Positions 32,459-44,757 of a stretch of 64,000 nucleotides of DNA are shown here, one piece after another. The position numbers and the translations under genes are program-made. The notes beneath the pieces were generated by a model that saw only the letters and a list, made by a program, of their open reading frames with translations, did not search any database and was not told the origin of the DNA. The DNA lies in contig NC_085137.1 of assembly GCF_035046485.1 (NCBI RefSeq), positions 3,139,977-3,203,976 of the forward strand. The letters run 5' to 3'. The first letter of the stretch is position 1. Each line of letters starts with the position of its first letter. This DNA is from Aedes albopictus (lineage: Eukaryota; Arthropoda; Insecta; Diptera; Culicidae).

Positions 32459-34407
32459 CCCCAAGTAACAAATCAGCAACCTTTTAGCTTTTCTTGGTAT
32501 TTATAACGGTTTAATTGTAGCAGTTGACGTGCTAATTTGTTTAGATAGTGCATTTATTGATGCAAAATTGTCAAGTTTTATTTCTGCTCCTCAAGATGTT
32601 TTCTAAACCATACTCAGCCAAACAATGAAGTCAAAGGTTGCTGGGATTTAAAGTTTAACTAAAAGAGGTCCTCTAGCCATTCATAAAGCCATCATAGTAA
32701 AACTGGAAATTATGATTTTAAAATTGCCTTGATAAAATACTGCATAATACTGTTTTGTTATTACAAAAGCCACTTTAAAGTTAATCGGTTTCAGCACAGG
32801 GGAAATGGCATTATGTATTGCTATCCGGCCTGGGAAAAAGGTTTTATAAAATACATCACTCTGTATTCATTTTTTACATGTTGACATTGGGAAAGCACAT
32901 TTTAAGCGAGAAATACGAACAAATTAATGTAGACGCCCAGAATTAGGTATATTGCTGCACAACTTTGCGTTCTTTTCTCAAAACAATATTATGAAATATT
33001 GTGTTTCATCCTTATTATGAAATGCACCGCTTTCCACTATCGAAACATACAGGTGTTGAGTCAATGTCATACATCGTCAAATACTTACGGCCGGCCCGTC
33101 GGAGATCACCGCCACCGGCATCATTTATACGAGAAGCATTCCGATACATATTCTTGATTACAAGTTCCCGTCGAGTGGTCCGCGCACTTGACATCATAGT
33201 ACCAGTACGTACAAGAGCCATACATACAGACGCAAATGAACCACATCAAATAGCTCACATATCAACCAATTGGGCACATGAAAACACACGAACGATGGTA
33301 AAGCGATTAAGATGTTAAGTAGTCAATCACGGCTTTCACGGAATATAAGGTATACCGATCTACAGATCGGCCTTTTTGGTCGGTTCAAATCCATAAAAAT
33401 AGTAGAAAATGAACAGAAGAAATTACTCAATCTCAATTGAACCCTGGATGAAATGAAAACACTGCCTCAGCTGTCAAAGTAATGCTGAATGCTACTTGGT
33501 TAGCATAAAAGCAGAAAAATAACTAAACGATCTACAAGTGACATTTAATACAACAGTATGGCATCAATAAATGCCAAATCAGAACATTGTGCTCTTTTTT
33601 CGGACTTCTTAAAAGCAAAACAACATTGCTAAGGAAAAATACTTGTTTGTAGCACGTCCATGTTAGTTTCACTTTCTTTGGCTGTATATTCTAATAATGA
33701 GATCTACTGTTAGCTGACTTTATGATGCAACTTTAGGTGATCAAAATATGTATGCCACATCTGGAAACACACAAACAAACGAATATAAAAAAAAAATTTC
33801 TAATAAACATTGTCACGGGGAGATTTTTTTTTTAATTTTCAAAATTATTTAAAATTTTAGGAATTTTAAGGGGGTACTTAGAATTTCACATATTTTCATG
33901 TATATTTCACTGAAAATCTCGTTGCGCATATGGAACAAAGGCACTGGCTGATAAATACTCCACTTTGAAAACAGGAGAAAACACTTCAGTTAAAATTTGT
34001 GGATTTGTTTTCATTTGTTTTTCTTTCATGGAAACTAATCTGTCAAAGCCGAATGAAATTTATGAATTCAAAAATGTTACGATAAAATCATTTTCTAGTG
34101 AGAACAGCTTTCATCTAGGTAAAGTGGCATTATCATGGCTATCACAAAAGCCGTGTTGTTTTATTTTCAGTTTGTATTTGGCTTTCAAAAGGTCTTCAAA
34201 GCAATGATCGTGTTACCTTTTTGTTTTGATTGCGAGTATATACATACATTTCACAACCTTCTCCAGGGTGGGCCAACTAGACATATTCTGATCTACAAGA
34301 GGTTTTGGTGGAGGTTTTGAAGATTAATTTGCAGTGACCAGGGTTTTATCAGTGTTGCTTTATAACACCCTTGGAGTAATGCATAAAACCAAAATTGTTA
34401 CTTGGGA
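32459..34407. mobile_element. Possible large non-autonomous element with CCCAAGTAAC ends
   Basis: CCCAAGTAACAAATCAGC begins where copia homology stops, and the complement of CAAAATTGTTACTTGGG closes at 34407. The same CCCAAGTAAC word starts AT-rich blocks at 4693 and 62978. The interior has no recognised protein. A GC-richer patch at 33040-33310 with an unassigned 105-codon frame differs in composition. A target duplication was not found. Confidence 0.4.
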
Positions 34408-34660
34408 CAGTAGCTTTATCCAAGGCTTTATCCCAGACTGAAGCTGAGTATATTTCATTTAGGCAAGCCATGTGTAAAGCTATCTCTGTGTAATTTACTG
34501 CAAGAATTCGGCTATATGTTTGAATTCAGTATTTGAAGAGATCCAATCGTGCGTTCAGATAGCAGAGGAGCCCCGAGACCACCGGCGTATGAATTACGTG
34601 GATATTCGATACAATTTTGTGGCAAGATTCGAGATGGTATTTTCAAAATTTTGTGTACAT

Positions 34661-34875
34661 AGGGTCTGGGACCGTTTGGGCAGGAGCACCTATTTTGGGC
34701 ACTTGCTGCTATAACTCAGTCAATTTTGAACCGATTGGCTTGATTTTTGAGACACGATCAGCTAGGCACAGTAGCTAGCCATGTTTCAAAATTCAAGTCA
34801 ATCGGTTTGAAATTGACTGAGTTATAGCAGCAAGTGCCCAAAATAGGTGCTCCTGCCCAAATGGTCCCAGACCCT
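34661..34875. mobile_element. MITE with AGGGTCTGGGACC ends, copy 1
   Basis: Nearly the whole element folds on itself. Arms of about 95 bp run from AGGGTCTGGGACCGTTTGGG through CACCTATTTTGGGCACTTGC to TATAACTCAGTCAATTT, complemented on the right. A second copy is at 52783-52996. Confidence 0.9.
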
Positions 34876-35095
34876 ATATCTAGCAATGAACAAACCGCTG
34901 ACACATTCACGAAGGCGTTATCATTACTTCGAATCAAATTAGGATTGTTCGGTTGAGCGGGGATGTTGGAGTAGCAACCGAGCAACCACATTACTGCAAC
35001 AGCAGCATAGCAACTTGTTATCAACAAGTTAGAAAATTTCCATTCCTTTGTTAAGCTCTATACAATACAATTCAAAACGCTCTTACTGATTATTA

Positions 35096-35275
35096 ATTTG
35101 AATACACGTCTCCTCAAATTCGCTGAGTAATGCATGTTAACCAACTTCCCCACAGAACAGGTAACGATTCTGCGGAAGTTGGCTTTAGACCTATTCTGTG
35201 GCGTAGTTGGTTAACACGCCCTGCCTAGCGAACTTGAGGAGACGTGGGTTCAAACTCCACCAGAACTACGTGGAT
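35096..35275. repeat. Two tRNA-like SINE heads in head-to-head inverted orientation
   Basis: The plus-strand unit at about 35201-35275 has GTGGCGTAGTTGGTTAACACG (box A-like) and GGAGACGTGGGTTCAAACTCC (box B-like). The minus-strand unit at about 35160-35096 has GTGGGGAAGTTGGTTAACATG and GGAGACGTGTATTCAAATT. The two heads face each other across about 40 bp. Neither forms a good tRNA. Confidence 0.6.
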
Positions 35276-35394
35276 TTTTTTCGCAGTATTTACATTCAAT
35301 TTGTCCATAGGCACATATTTTGTGCCTATGAACTTCAGGAGTTACATTCTTCTACACTGTTTCCTAACTTAGCCAGATAAGATTTCCACTCAAG

Positions 35395-35575
35395 GAGGAG
35401 TTCTTCTTGCGACCCTTGCAGACCTCGTAGAGCAAGCTTCTTCCAAAGCCATGGCTATGGCGTACCCAAATGAAGAACGTTGTCGTTTCAAAGCCATAAT
35501 CAAACTCATTTCGAGTGTCAGGTGGAAGGCGAGTACAACATAATTAGTACAGTTATCGAGTTTCTTGAACATCAG
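35395..35575 (-). pseudogene. LOA/R1-like retrotransposon relic
   Basis: The minus-strand frame contains SFGYAIAMALEEACSTRSARVARRTPP, the same endonuclease-RT linker peptide as near 26650. It is a short isolated fragment with no catalytic residues. Confidence 0.55.
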
Positions 35576-35854
35576 GGATGCCTGAACAGTATTCAGTTGA
35601 TGTTCAGTTCAATTGCTGAGTGTTCTCGTTGATAAGATCTCAAAGCTTAGGTATTAGGATCCTCAATGGGCCTTTTCATTTGACGTCTTAAATCAGTCTT
35701 GGGTCTTTGACGGTTCTGCTATAGAAATGACATGACAAGTCCGTGTCAGCAGCTGTTGTTCAACCGTTGTAAACAAACGCATACACGCACCTGTCACATG
35801 GAAAGGCTTACTATCGTCGATCTTTAAGGTTGGTTTCGACAACTTTATTACGCA

Positions 35855-36170
35855 CCCAGAGGAAAAAGTGGATCACAGATGACACATAGAAGAAGATACA
35901 GGATCTACGAAACGCCAGAGACGCGATTGAGCGTGCGAAAACACGAGGAGCCATAGACGTAGCCCAACAGCGCTCTTGGGTTCTCTAGAAGAATGTAATG
36001 TAGACGGAAGAAACGAGCGTGGGCAAACTTTCAAGTCGACGAAGACTGTAAAAACCGGCTACATGTAACCTCTGCGACATTACCCGTCGCCTCAGTAAGA
36101 CTAAGATGAATGCAACGATGCCTCTGAAAGACTTGTCAGGTCTGACCCGGAACAAAGATAATTTAGGCCC
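35855..36170 (+). pseudogene. RTE-like retrotransposon linker relic
   Basis: In broken plus-strand frames: KKWITDDT, IQDLRNARDAIERAKTRGAIDVAQQR, then DITRRLSKTKMNATMPLKD. This order matches the region between endonuclease and RT in the RTE-like family whose 3' end is at 48345. Stops and shifts show it is dead. Confidence 0.55.
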
Positions 36171-36857
36171 AAAGAAATCAAGGATTTTACCATTTAAAAA
36201 AGGCCCCGGACCAATTGGGATTCTGAAATAGAGGCGTGTGTGAATTATGCAGGACACATTGAGCGTGTATTGTATGAACCCCATCCTTGCTATGTATGAC
36301 AATCAATCAGTTTAACAATTTGCATTTTACCTATTGGCTAAGAATAATGAGAATAAAAGTTAATAATCAACCGAACAACGACCTCATCATATTCAATCGT
36401 GTTTTCTAATCAATGTATCATCACTGAATACGGAAACGTTTATATGCGCAAAAATGAAGATTTCGACTGAACTTATTTAAAAAAAAATCTCGTTTATGTT
36501 TGAATGTTACGAATAAATTATCCAGATTTGTATGCCAAACCGACACGTTCGCAATGGTTCCAGACCAAAAAAATCAACTGTCAATCAACTGGGTTTTCTC
36601 GACAACAAGAGTTACTAATGGGTCCACGCTAAAAACTAAAACTCCGTCGTCGTCATCGTCAAAACGTGCTTAGAGAGACAGACAATCCTCAAACTAGTGA
36701 CCCCCACTGTACGATCCCTTAGCGACCCCTTCGAGACTAGAGTGAATTCAAAAGTTTCCTATTTCTATCAAAGAGTCACTACAAAGCCCACCTACGATGA
36801 GCAGATTTAGCTAGAGCTATTTGAAATGATGATAGCAGCACCTACATGGTATATAGC

Positions 36858-37069
36858 CAGGCCCGCATTAAGGATTGTGGGGGCCCGGGGCCCGAGCGAA
36901 TGTGGAGGCCCCTCGGAGAGATGACCAAAAATGTTTTTCCTTATTTTCGAACAGTACTTGAGCAATATGAGAAAAATAATGCTGATGTTAGCAACCAAAA
37001 AAGTTTTTGTGGGGGCCCCTAAAATGTGGGGGCCCGGGCCCCCCTGGCCCCTCCTTAGATCCGGCCCTG
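36858..37069. mobile_element. hAT-type MITE with 8-bp target duplication
   Basis: Ends CAGGCCCGCATTAAGGATT and the complement CAGGGCCGGATCTAAGGAGG, each continuing into G-rich GGGGCCC text, form inverted repeats. The 8-bp TATATAGC at 36850-36857 is repeated exactly at 37070-37077. CAGGGCCGG-type ends with an 8-bp duplication are the hAT signature. 212 bp, no coding capacity. Confidence 0.9.
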
Positions 37070-37077
37070 TATATAGC

Positions 37078-38623
37078 TTCGATTGTGTAGATATCGGTTT
37101 GCAATAGTTTGGAGTAGACACATGGTATGGATATGATCTGTCCTAGGCAGAGTATTTTTTGTAATTATTTGAGAACAGGAAACAGTGTATTCTAAATCTT
37201 TGTAGAGTGATGAACACATATATTTTTATGAAGATATTTTGCAGTAAAAAGTGTAGGGATCTGTCTGTCATTGTTACTACATAAAACTTCGTTCTATTTA
37301 AAACTTACGCTTCGCTTTCGTAAACCTCATCAACATCCTAAGACAGCTTTCAAACATTTTGTAACACATTAAAAGTTTACGATACTTTTTTGTCATCATT
37401 ATAAATGTGGGACATGAAAGATGTTGTTGCAAAACTGTATGCAAATCCCATATTTTCTGTAACCTTATATTCTTTGATATAAGTTATAACATTTTCATGC
37501 ATAAATTTGAGAACTTGAGGAGACGCATAAAGAAGAATTTATGCATCTACATAGTCGTGGTAACCCACAAGTTTTTATTTCAATCTTCCCTTTTTCGTTT
37601 GCCAAATAACCCCCAGTTGCCAATGCAATGAAGCAAAAAAGTCTAACACACAAACACAATTATAACTGTATGTGCAATACACAATAGGAAATTCGTAACA
37701 GAACACAAAATCCTAGTGAGTAAGTTTTTCTGAAGGCTGAATCGAACCTAACTAAATTACCGTTGTGTAATTGTTTTCTTGAACCGCCAGTTAAACAAAA
37801 TTTCCAGCTATATCTACATCCCATACTATAGCCGGTTAGTGACGTGTTGTAAAGAATGAAATCAAATGAAATGACCCCATTACCCGTTGAGAGAGGAAGT
37901 TCACAATAGTTCTGTCAATAGTTTAGTTAGTCGGTTGTAAAAAGTCAAATACACACACACACACATACATTCAGGAAAACAAAAGAATACTGAAAACCAA
38001 CATATATTTGTAGCTTGTAGAGTTTAGTTTACGCTCCAGGTAAGAAATTACTACTCTATATATAACGGACAAGAGAACTTTATTTAAACGAAATCGTGAC
38101 ATAGAAGAGAGATGCAACTATCTAGAAACAGTAGCATTGTGCAAGAACAAAGCTCTAGAGCGTTGAGATATAGAAAGTGTGATGAAAATCGATAGGCATC
38201 TCGTGGAAGAATGAAAACGAAACGCTGGAAAGATAAGTGCAGGTATTTCATATTGTAATTTTCCAATTACTCTTTTCGATTGTAAAAAATACGATGTCAA
38301 ACAGAAATTCGGTATTTACCTACCTTATGGACGGACACGTCTGACCCCGTGGTAAGTACCCACACAGGAAGTAAGCGGAAGAGAGGATATGCTATTATTA
38401 AGTGACAGCTAGCGGTACAAGCCGCTGCATGCTCGATGACAACCAAAAGTAAGATGGTACTACCGTAAAATAAAGTCTTCAATCAAATTGCTTGAATTTA
38501 GCCGGCGTCCGTTGTGGTTCCTGTGAAAGAAACGTCCGGGTTTTATGGAAGGGATTTTTTTCGATTGTTTGAAACTCAGGATTACCCTGTACTGTCAGAA
38601 TCCATTTAATCAATGCCTTTGAA
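37078..38623. other. Non-coding DNA, no gene seen
   Basis: AT-rich, with a short (CA)n run near 37950-37965. Open frames are short and unrecognised. Confidence 0.5.
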
Positions 38624-38954
38624 AATTCTTGTATTGTTATTATTATTATTATTTATTTTAATTCAAAATTTAGAAAGAGGGAAAAGCCCCCTTGAGCGAT
38701 TTACATTTAAAATCATTCTCAAAAGGGCGCAAAACCTCTTTTTCTTTTCAGAAATCATTACAAAAATAAAATATTTTAAAACTAATCTAAAGGCTCAAAC
38801 GGAATTTATCCATCGCAGAGCCGGAATCTTGATAGTGGATCCTCAACCGAAAACCAGGCAATCCTCCATCGATTTTATATTTTCTTCAATCCTGAAAAAA
38901 CAGAAAAAATGCGAGAATCATTCAAAATATAAAAAAAATCATTATGTTTATAAA

Positions 38955-41900
38955 TCATACTAAATAAGAAATGTCATTTAAAAATCTATATAACAATTGC
39001 ATATTTGGAAGAAATTTACTTGCTAATATATCTCGAACAGACTCAGGAAACGTATCATGAGGTTTTTGTAAATTACTAAGGAATGAAATTCTAGGTATAC
39101 TATATTTATTACAATTAAAAACTATATGATCAATATCCTCATAAAAATCGCCACAATCACATAAATTAGAATCTTTAATATTAATGCGATACAAATAACT
39201 ATTACAAATATAATGATTTGAAATAAGTCTTGATAATGAACAAATAAAATTTCTTCCAACAAACAATTTTTTGAACCATGAAGTGTGATTTACAATTGGC
39301 TGAATGGAATGACACCAACGGCCTTTATCGCTGGAATTCCAAGAAAGTTGCCAATCATGTAAAGATTTAGTTTTCAATACAGTATGATATTCAGAAGAAG
39401 CAATTTGACGATTATATATAACACCACAACGAACACCTAATTTAGCCAATGTATCAGCTTGCTCATTGCCATATATATTAGAATGGGCTGGAATCCATAC
39501 AAATTTGATAATAAACCCCTGACGGTATAAATTATATAATTCTTCTTTTAATTTTAATATGATATGATGTGTTTTGAAGTTAAAATTTATGGATTTGATA
39601 GCATTTAAACAGCTTAAACTATCCGTACATATAATAAATATATTTGGAGTTAACTTTTTAATTATCGTACAAGTAAAATATAAAGCAGTTAATTCAGCAA
39701 TGAATATAGAACAAGGGGATTGTAATTTATAAAAATAAGTAGAAGTGTAATTATATATACCAAATCCAGCAACATTTTGAATCAATGACCCATCAGAAAA
39801 ATAAATCTGATGAACATCAAAACCAATAAATTTTCGTTGAAATAACGAAGATGCAAAACGAGGAATTTCAAAACTAGGAATTTGTTTTAATTCTTCATGG
39901 AATGATAAATCAATAATAGGAGTAAATGAATGGATATTAATATCAAAATTATGGAAATTAACTGAGGGAATCAAATTTTCGCAATATTCAATGAGCAACA
40001 ATATTGAAATGAATGCAATATTCTACAAGTAGGATTTATTATTGATAAGCATTTCAAAATGTCAATTAATGGATGATTTTTATTGATACATTGTAACACA
40101 AATTTGCAATTAAGCTCGTGCAAACGCACTTTGAGTGGAATAATACCCGCTAGAACTTCTACAGATTTAGTATGAGTAGAGTTCATTAATTTTAGACAGA
40201 TTCTCAAACTACGGAATTGAATTTTCTCTAATTTAGAAAAGTGTGTATGAGTTGTGTTTATAAAAGTGAAACAACCATATTCCAAAACAGAACGAATAGT
40301 TGTTTTATAGAGTATTATCAAATCAGATGGATGTGCACCCCACCAAGTGCCTGTAATGGTTTTGAGAAAGTTTATTCTTTTTGAACAAATTTTTTGAACG
40401 TGTTGAATATGTTTATTCCACAATAATTTTGATTCAAACCAAATTCCTAAATACTTATAGTCATCAACTTGTTCAATTTCATGACCATTGAGGTACAAAT
40501 TAATACTAATGAGAGAACGTTTACGAGAAAATAAAATGAATTTTGTTTTTGCTACTGAAAAAGTGAAACCATTATTATGAGCCCAAGATCCAATGTTATC
40601 TAATGTGCATTGCATAAAATGACGAATTATTTCTCTATTATTTCCACAAATAGAAAGAACTTTATCATCCGCAAACTGATAAAAATAACAACCATTTGGA
40701 ATGATAGATATTATATCACTAGTGAACAAATTATATAAAAAGGGACTTAAGCAAGATCCTTGAGGAAGACCAAAATAACTATACCGAATCAATTTTGAGG
40801 ATCCTTCATGGAAAAAATGTAGAATTTTGAATGAAAAGAGATTATATAGAAAATTTGTAATTATTATTGGAATTTTTAAATTGTTTAATTTATTAAAAAG
40901 TAAATCAATTAATACCGAATCATAGGCACCAGAAACATCAAGAAAAGTTGATACAACATCTTGTTTTTTATTAAATGCTAAATTAATTTGTGAAGCTAAA
41001 AGAGCAACACAATCTCGAGTGCCAGATCCTTTCCTAAATCCAAATTGACAAGATGGCAAAATTTGATTATTCTCGGCCCATAATTCAAGACGATTCAATA
41101 ACATTCTTTCCATGAGTTTACGAAGACAAGATAATAAACTAATCGGTCTACGACTATCAACCGATGAAGGATCTTTGCCTGGTTTAACAATACTAACAAT
41201 TTTGATAAAACGCCATTCTGTTGGAAATATATTTTGGGATAAAAATAAGTTATACAATGACAATAAATGTGTCTTTCCTTCTAATGGTAAATTTTGCAAC
41301 ACAACAAATTTTATATTATCAATCCCCGGAGAAGTATTATTTGTAATAGATAATGCTAAATCTAATTCTTCTATGGAAAAAGAAGCGCAAAGTTCTGGAA
41401 AGTAATTATACTTCTGATGATTTTTGAAGTTAATGAATTGAGGAACATAATTGGGACAAATTTTAGATGCAAATTTTTCAATCCAGTCTTCAGAATATTC
41501 CGAAATATTTGGCGAAGAAGAGTCGTAATTTCTTAAATTTCTAGCTACAGACCATAATGTTGATAAAGATGTTTCTCTGTCTAGATTTTCAATAAAATGT
41601 TTCCAATAATTCCTCTTTTTAAATTTAGTTACACGAACAAATTGCGCTTCTGCTTTACAGTATGAAAAATAATTTTCCCGTGATCCTGAACGGCGAAATT
41701 TTTTAAAAGCTTCTGATTTATTTTTCAGGGCAAATGAACAATCACTATCCCACCAAAATGAAGGACGTTTTTTATTAGCAGGTTTTGAAATAATTTTGTA
41801 TTTTTGAGATTTAAGTAAACAACGCATTAATATCTCAGAAAAAAGTTTATAATTTTCAAGTGGAGAAACAGAATGATCAAAAGTATTCAAAGAAAATGAA

Positions 41901-42655
41901 ATAAGATCAGCAAACTTCTGCCAATCAACATTTTTGCATAAATCAGGAACATAAGGTTTATTATATGATTGATTATGATCTGTTTTACAAATCCCTATCA
42001 AAATTGGTAAATGGTCACTACCATTCGGATCATCAATTGTTTTCCAAGAAGAAATGAAAGATAAAGAGTTTGAACAAAGAGATAAATCAATACAAGTATG
42101 TTGAGCTGGAGGAACAGCAATCCTCGTAAAAGATCCGTCATTCAAAATATTTAAATTTAGTTCATCAATTAAATCCATAATTAAATTACCTCTACTATCA
42201 GATTTGTCACTTCCCCAAGCTATATTGTGAGCATTAAAATCTCCTAATATAAAAAATGGAGATGGAATATTATCTAAAATAGTTTTCATTTGTGATATTT
42301 GAAAAGTGGTATTGGGAGGAATGTAAACACAAACAATAGAAAATTCTGTATTATTATTATTAACAGAAATGGCAATAAATTCAATTGATGATTCGAAAGG
42401 TAAATTCAAATGTTTAAACTGAATACCATTACGGATTCCAATCAAAACTCCTCCATATGAATCATTTCTATCTTTACGAATGATGTTATAAAAAGAAATA
42501 TGCAAATGTTTGCTATCAATCAACCAAGTTTCATTTAAGCAAAAAATATCAATATCCAAATTAAATAATAAAGTTTTCAACCTATCAATTTTGGGTATAA
42601 TACTGCGACAGTTCCATTGCAAAATATTGAATAAATTTTGATTAATACAAGCCAT
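38955..42655 (-). CDS. I-clade ORF2: endonuclease, reverse transcriptase, RNase H, one frame change
   Basis: Target-primed reverse transcription enzyme. From ATG 42655: an APE-type endonuclease in residues 1-225 (ILQWNCRSI, FCLNETWL with the catalytic Glu, GDFNAHN, SDHLPI); RT around residues 430-720 (SPGIDNIKF, RPISLLSCLRKLMERM, FLDVSGAYDSV, GLPQGSCLSPFLYNLF, QFADDKVL with the FADD box). The first frame ends at 39971. RNase H lies in an overlapping frame from about 40001 to 38955: YFSDGS, ELTALYF, CTDSLSCLNAI and VWIPAHSNIYGNEQADTLAK, then a C-terminal CX1CX.HX.C knuckle (LCDCGDFYEDIDHIVFNC). The shift near 39990 probably inactivates this copy. Confidence 0.9.
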
Positions 42656-43969
42656 TAAAACGAGAACAATGAAGCAATGAGGGGTCCAAATGCATTCAAT
42701 TTTTCAAAAAGTGAGGCAAGAAATGGTAAAACTTTTTTAATTAAATTTTTCCAAAAATCACTAAATCCTAGAAATTCAACTATTTGCTCCAAAATTTTTA
42801 AAATAGAGTTATCATCATTTTCATTATTATTTGATGAGTTTGTAACATTATCATTATTATTTTTATTTTCATTTTTATCTACTCTTTGAAATCCAGGTAT
42901 AGTTCGTGGAGTAGAGGAAGTATTAAGAGGAGGGAAGTTTGTATCAAATGATGTTGATGGTTGAGGATCATTAGTATCATGTCTATCAGAAAAAACTTTG
43001 GATCTTTTCCTTTTGATTGGTGGTTTATAAATAAATTGATTGGAATCCTGATTTGAATCGTCGTTATCAGCATCAGATAATGTTTCATAAATATTAGCCG
43101 AACTAAAATCACCAGAAGCTTTCAAAATTTCAGAATAAGATAATTGATGATTGATTTTGATTTGCTGATTGTATTTTTTTTTGATTAGCTTTATAAACTG
43201 AACAATCTTTAAGAGAGTTGTGCTGTTTTTGACAATAAATACACTCATCTGAATGTTTACTACATTCTGATGAACAATGAGGTTGTCCACATTTGGAACA
43301 TTTAGGTTTATTTGAACAATATTCTGAAGTGTGTCCAAACAAAAGGCATCGAGTACAATGCATCAATTTCGGAAAATATAGTCTAACATCAAAAGTTACA
43401 TTATTAACCGATAAAATATCCGGAAGAACAGAACCGGCAAAAGTAATCTTTATGCAATCCGAATGAATGTACTTCGATTCATTGCCTTTAAAAATTAATT
43501 TTGATAATCGACTACAATCCAAAATTTTTACTGGGGAAATGGATTTATTTTTAAAAATTCCTAAACCAAAATTTATGATGTCATCGCTGTTGTCACAACA
43601 ATCGCAACATAGAGTTTCATCATAAATGACACCATTAATTTCGCATGAATCGCATGGAGCGTACACGCGATACGAATTTTGAAATAAATTTGACTCAAGG
43701 AGAGCATTTGCATCTCCACGAGAACCAAAAACTACCCTTAATTTATCTAAAGAAACCTTCTTGATTTCCTTTACTGATTTGTATCGTTTGTAAACTTCAG
43801 CGGAAATAAGGAGAACATTAATTGGCCTCTCCTTTTTCCTGAAATAAACTACATATTGACCAAGAAAAGTAGATGGAAAAATTTTCACTCTAACTGGTTT
43901 CGAGGTTGCTGCAGGAATAGCAGACAAATCCTCCTCTTTTGAATTGGGTGAATCCCCGTCGGTTTCCAT
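42655..43969 (-). CDS. I-clade ORF1 (Gag-like, zinc knuckles), one frame change
   Basis: RNA-binding protein that forms the ribonucleoprotein particle. It starts at ATG 43969 (METDGDSPNSKEE) and has three zinc motifs around residues 205-260: CTRCLLFGHTSEYC, CSKCGQPHCSSEC and CIYCQKQHNSLKDC. The frame then meets a run of nine A at 43182-43174. The downstream part, with an LSYSEIL motif, an acidic/Asn-rich spacer and a hydrophobic helical C-terminus, is in the other frame and ends at 42655. About 438 residues in total. The ORF1 stop TAA overlaps the ORF2 start ATG as TAATG. The frame change could be mutation, sequence error or slippage. Confidence 0.85.
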
Positions 43970-44504
43970 GATTGGAAATCAACGGGGAATACAAATTAAT
44001 CAATGGGCAATAGCAAAAACAAAAAACTTACTTTCAGAGAAATAAAACAAAAAAAATAACAATCAAAACTATACTTAACAATGAGGATTTCTTGTCAAAA
44101 GGAACTTGATTCTTGACTAATATCCAAATTCCCCCCAAGGATCAATCCGAAACGACCTCTTGAAAACGACCACGACCAAACGATCCTTCGAGCCGCAATC
44201 CAACGAAACGTTCAAAAACAGCGATCGTAAACTTCTACTCTTGAACAACGTCGCTCACAGGATACCGCTATGTGTTGTACACTTGTAATCCACTGTCGAG
44301 AATCCAACCGCAGCACACCGACTTCAATCCGCAATCCTTGAAAAATTTTCACCCTGAAACGAGAGAAAATGTCAGTCGCAGGAAAAACTCCGCCTTGTCA
44401 AGTCAAGGCCTGCTATGAATTCTTGTATTGCTGCTCAACGACGGTATACCAGCTTTCTTCAATGGACATTGTTCCAGTTATCCATGGATTCCATAGTCAT
44501 CCAC

Positions 44505-44672
44505 TTCCACTGATGATGCGTCTTCGTATTTCACGGCTAACGGAGTTGTTCGAGGTAGATGAAGTCCTTCCACTACCTCCAAAAAGGTACCCGTCTATCG
44601 TAACACTCCTGCCTAGACTAGCCCTATCGTTTGTGGTTCCGCCTGCCCAGTTACATTTTTTAGCCAAATAAA
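44505..44672 (-). pseudogene. RTE-like relic (antisense)
   Basis: The minus-strand translation reads NWAGGTTNDRASLGRSVTIDG, GSGR and NNSVSREIRRRIISGS, matching GGTEHERIRLGSSVMIDG and NNVSREIRRRIISGS in the fragment at 48345. Homology ends abruptly after GS. Confidence 0.7.
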
Positions 44673-44757
44673 CTAGAAGAGATGTTTGAAACTATCATAA
44701 AACCAAAATAAGTGGTATAAGGTTTTATGGCTGTTCTCAAAACCTCTTCAAGGCTAA

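Larger units (their letters stand above)
30228..32490 (+). pseudogene. Ty1/copia reverse transcriptase fragment, split by an insertion
   Basis: Two coding pieces belong together. 30228-30386 encodes FDKTYAPVAKFT, one stop, then YVHQIDVEIAFL, the copia RT entry region. 32205-32490 encodes MFQREGL, LDCRLKKSLFGLKQSPRSWNEQ and YVLLYVDDIIVS with the YVDD box. The 1.8-kb MITE at 30387-32202 lies between them at exactly the point where the copia protein continues. Frames carry a stop and a shift. Nothing of integrase or RNase H remains. Confidence 0.85.
38637..44417 (-). mobile_element. Full-length I-clade non-LTR retrotransposon
   Basis: Flanked by the exact 13-bp repeat AATTCTTGTATTG at 38624-38636 and 44418-44430, which fixes a 5,781-bp element. 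The minus strand carries a 5' leader of about 450 bp, ORF1 with zinc knuckles, ORF2 with endonuclease, RT and RNase H, and a 3' end of (TAA)n repeats as in I factors. Two single frame changes (43174-43182 and near 39990) separate it from a fully open copy. It is strikingly A-rich on its coding strand compared with its neighbours. Confidence 0.92.

Noticed and set aside
33001..33318. 105-codon open frame in a GC-richer patch
   Set aside because: Arg- and His-rich in both directions, no family recognised, inside a likely repeat.
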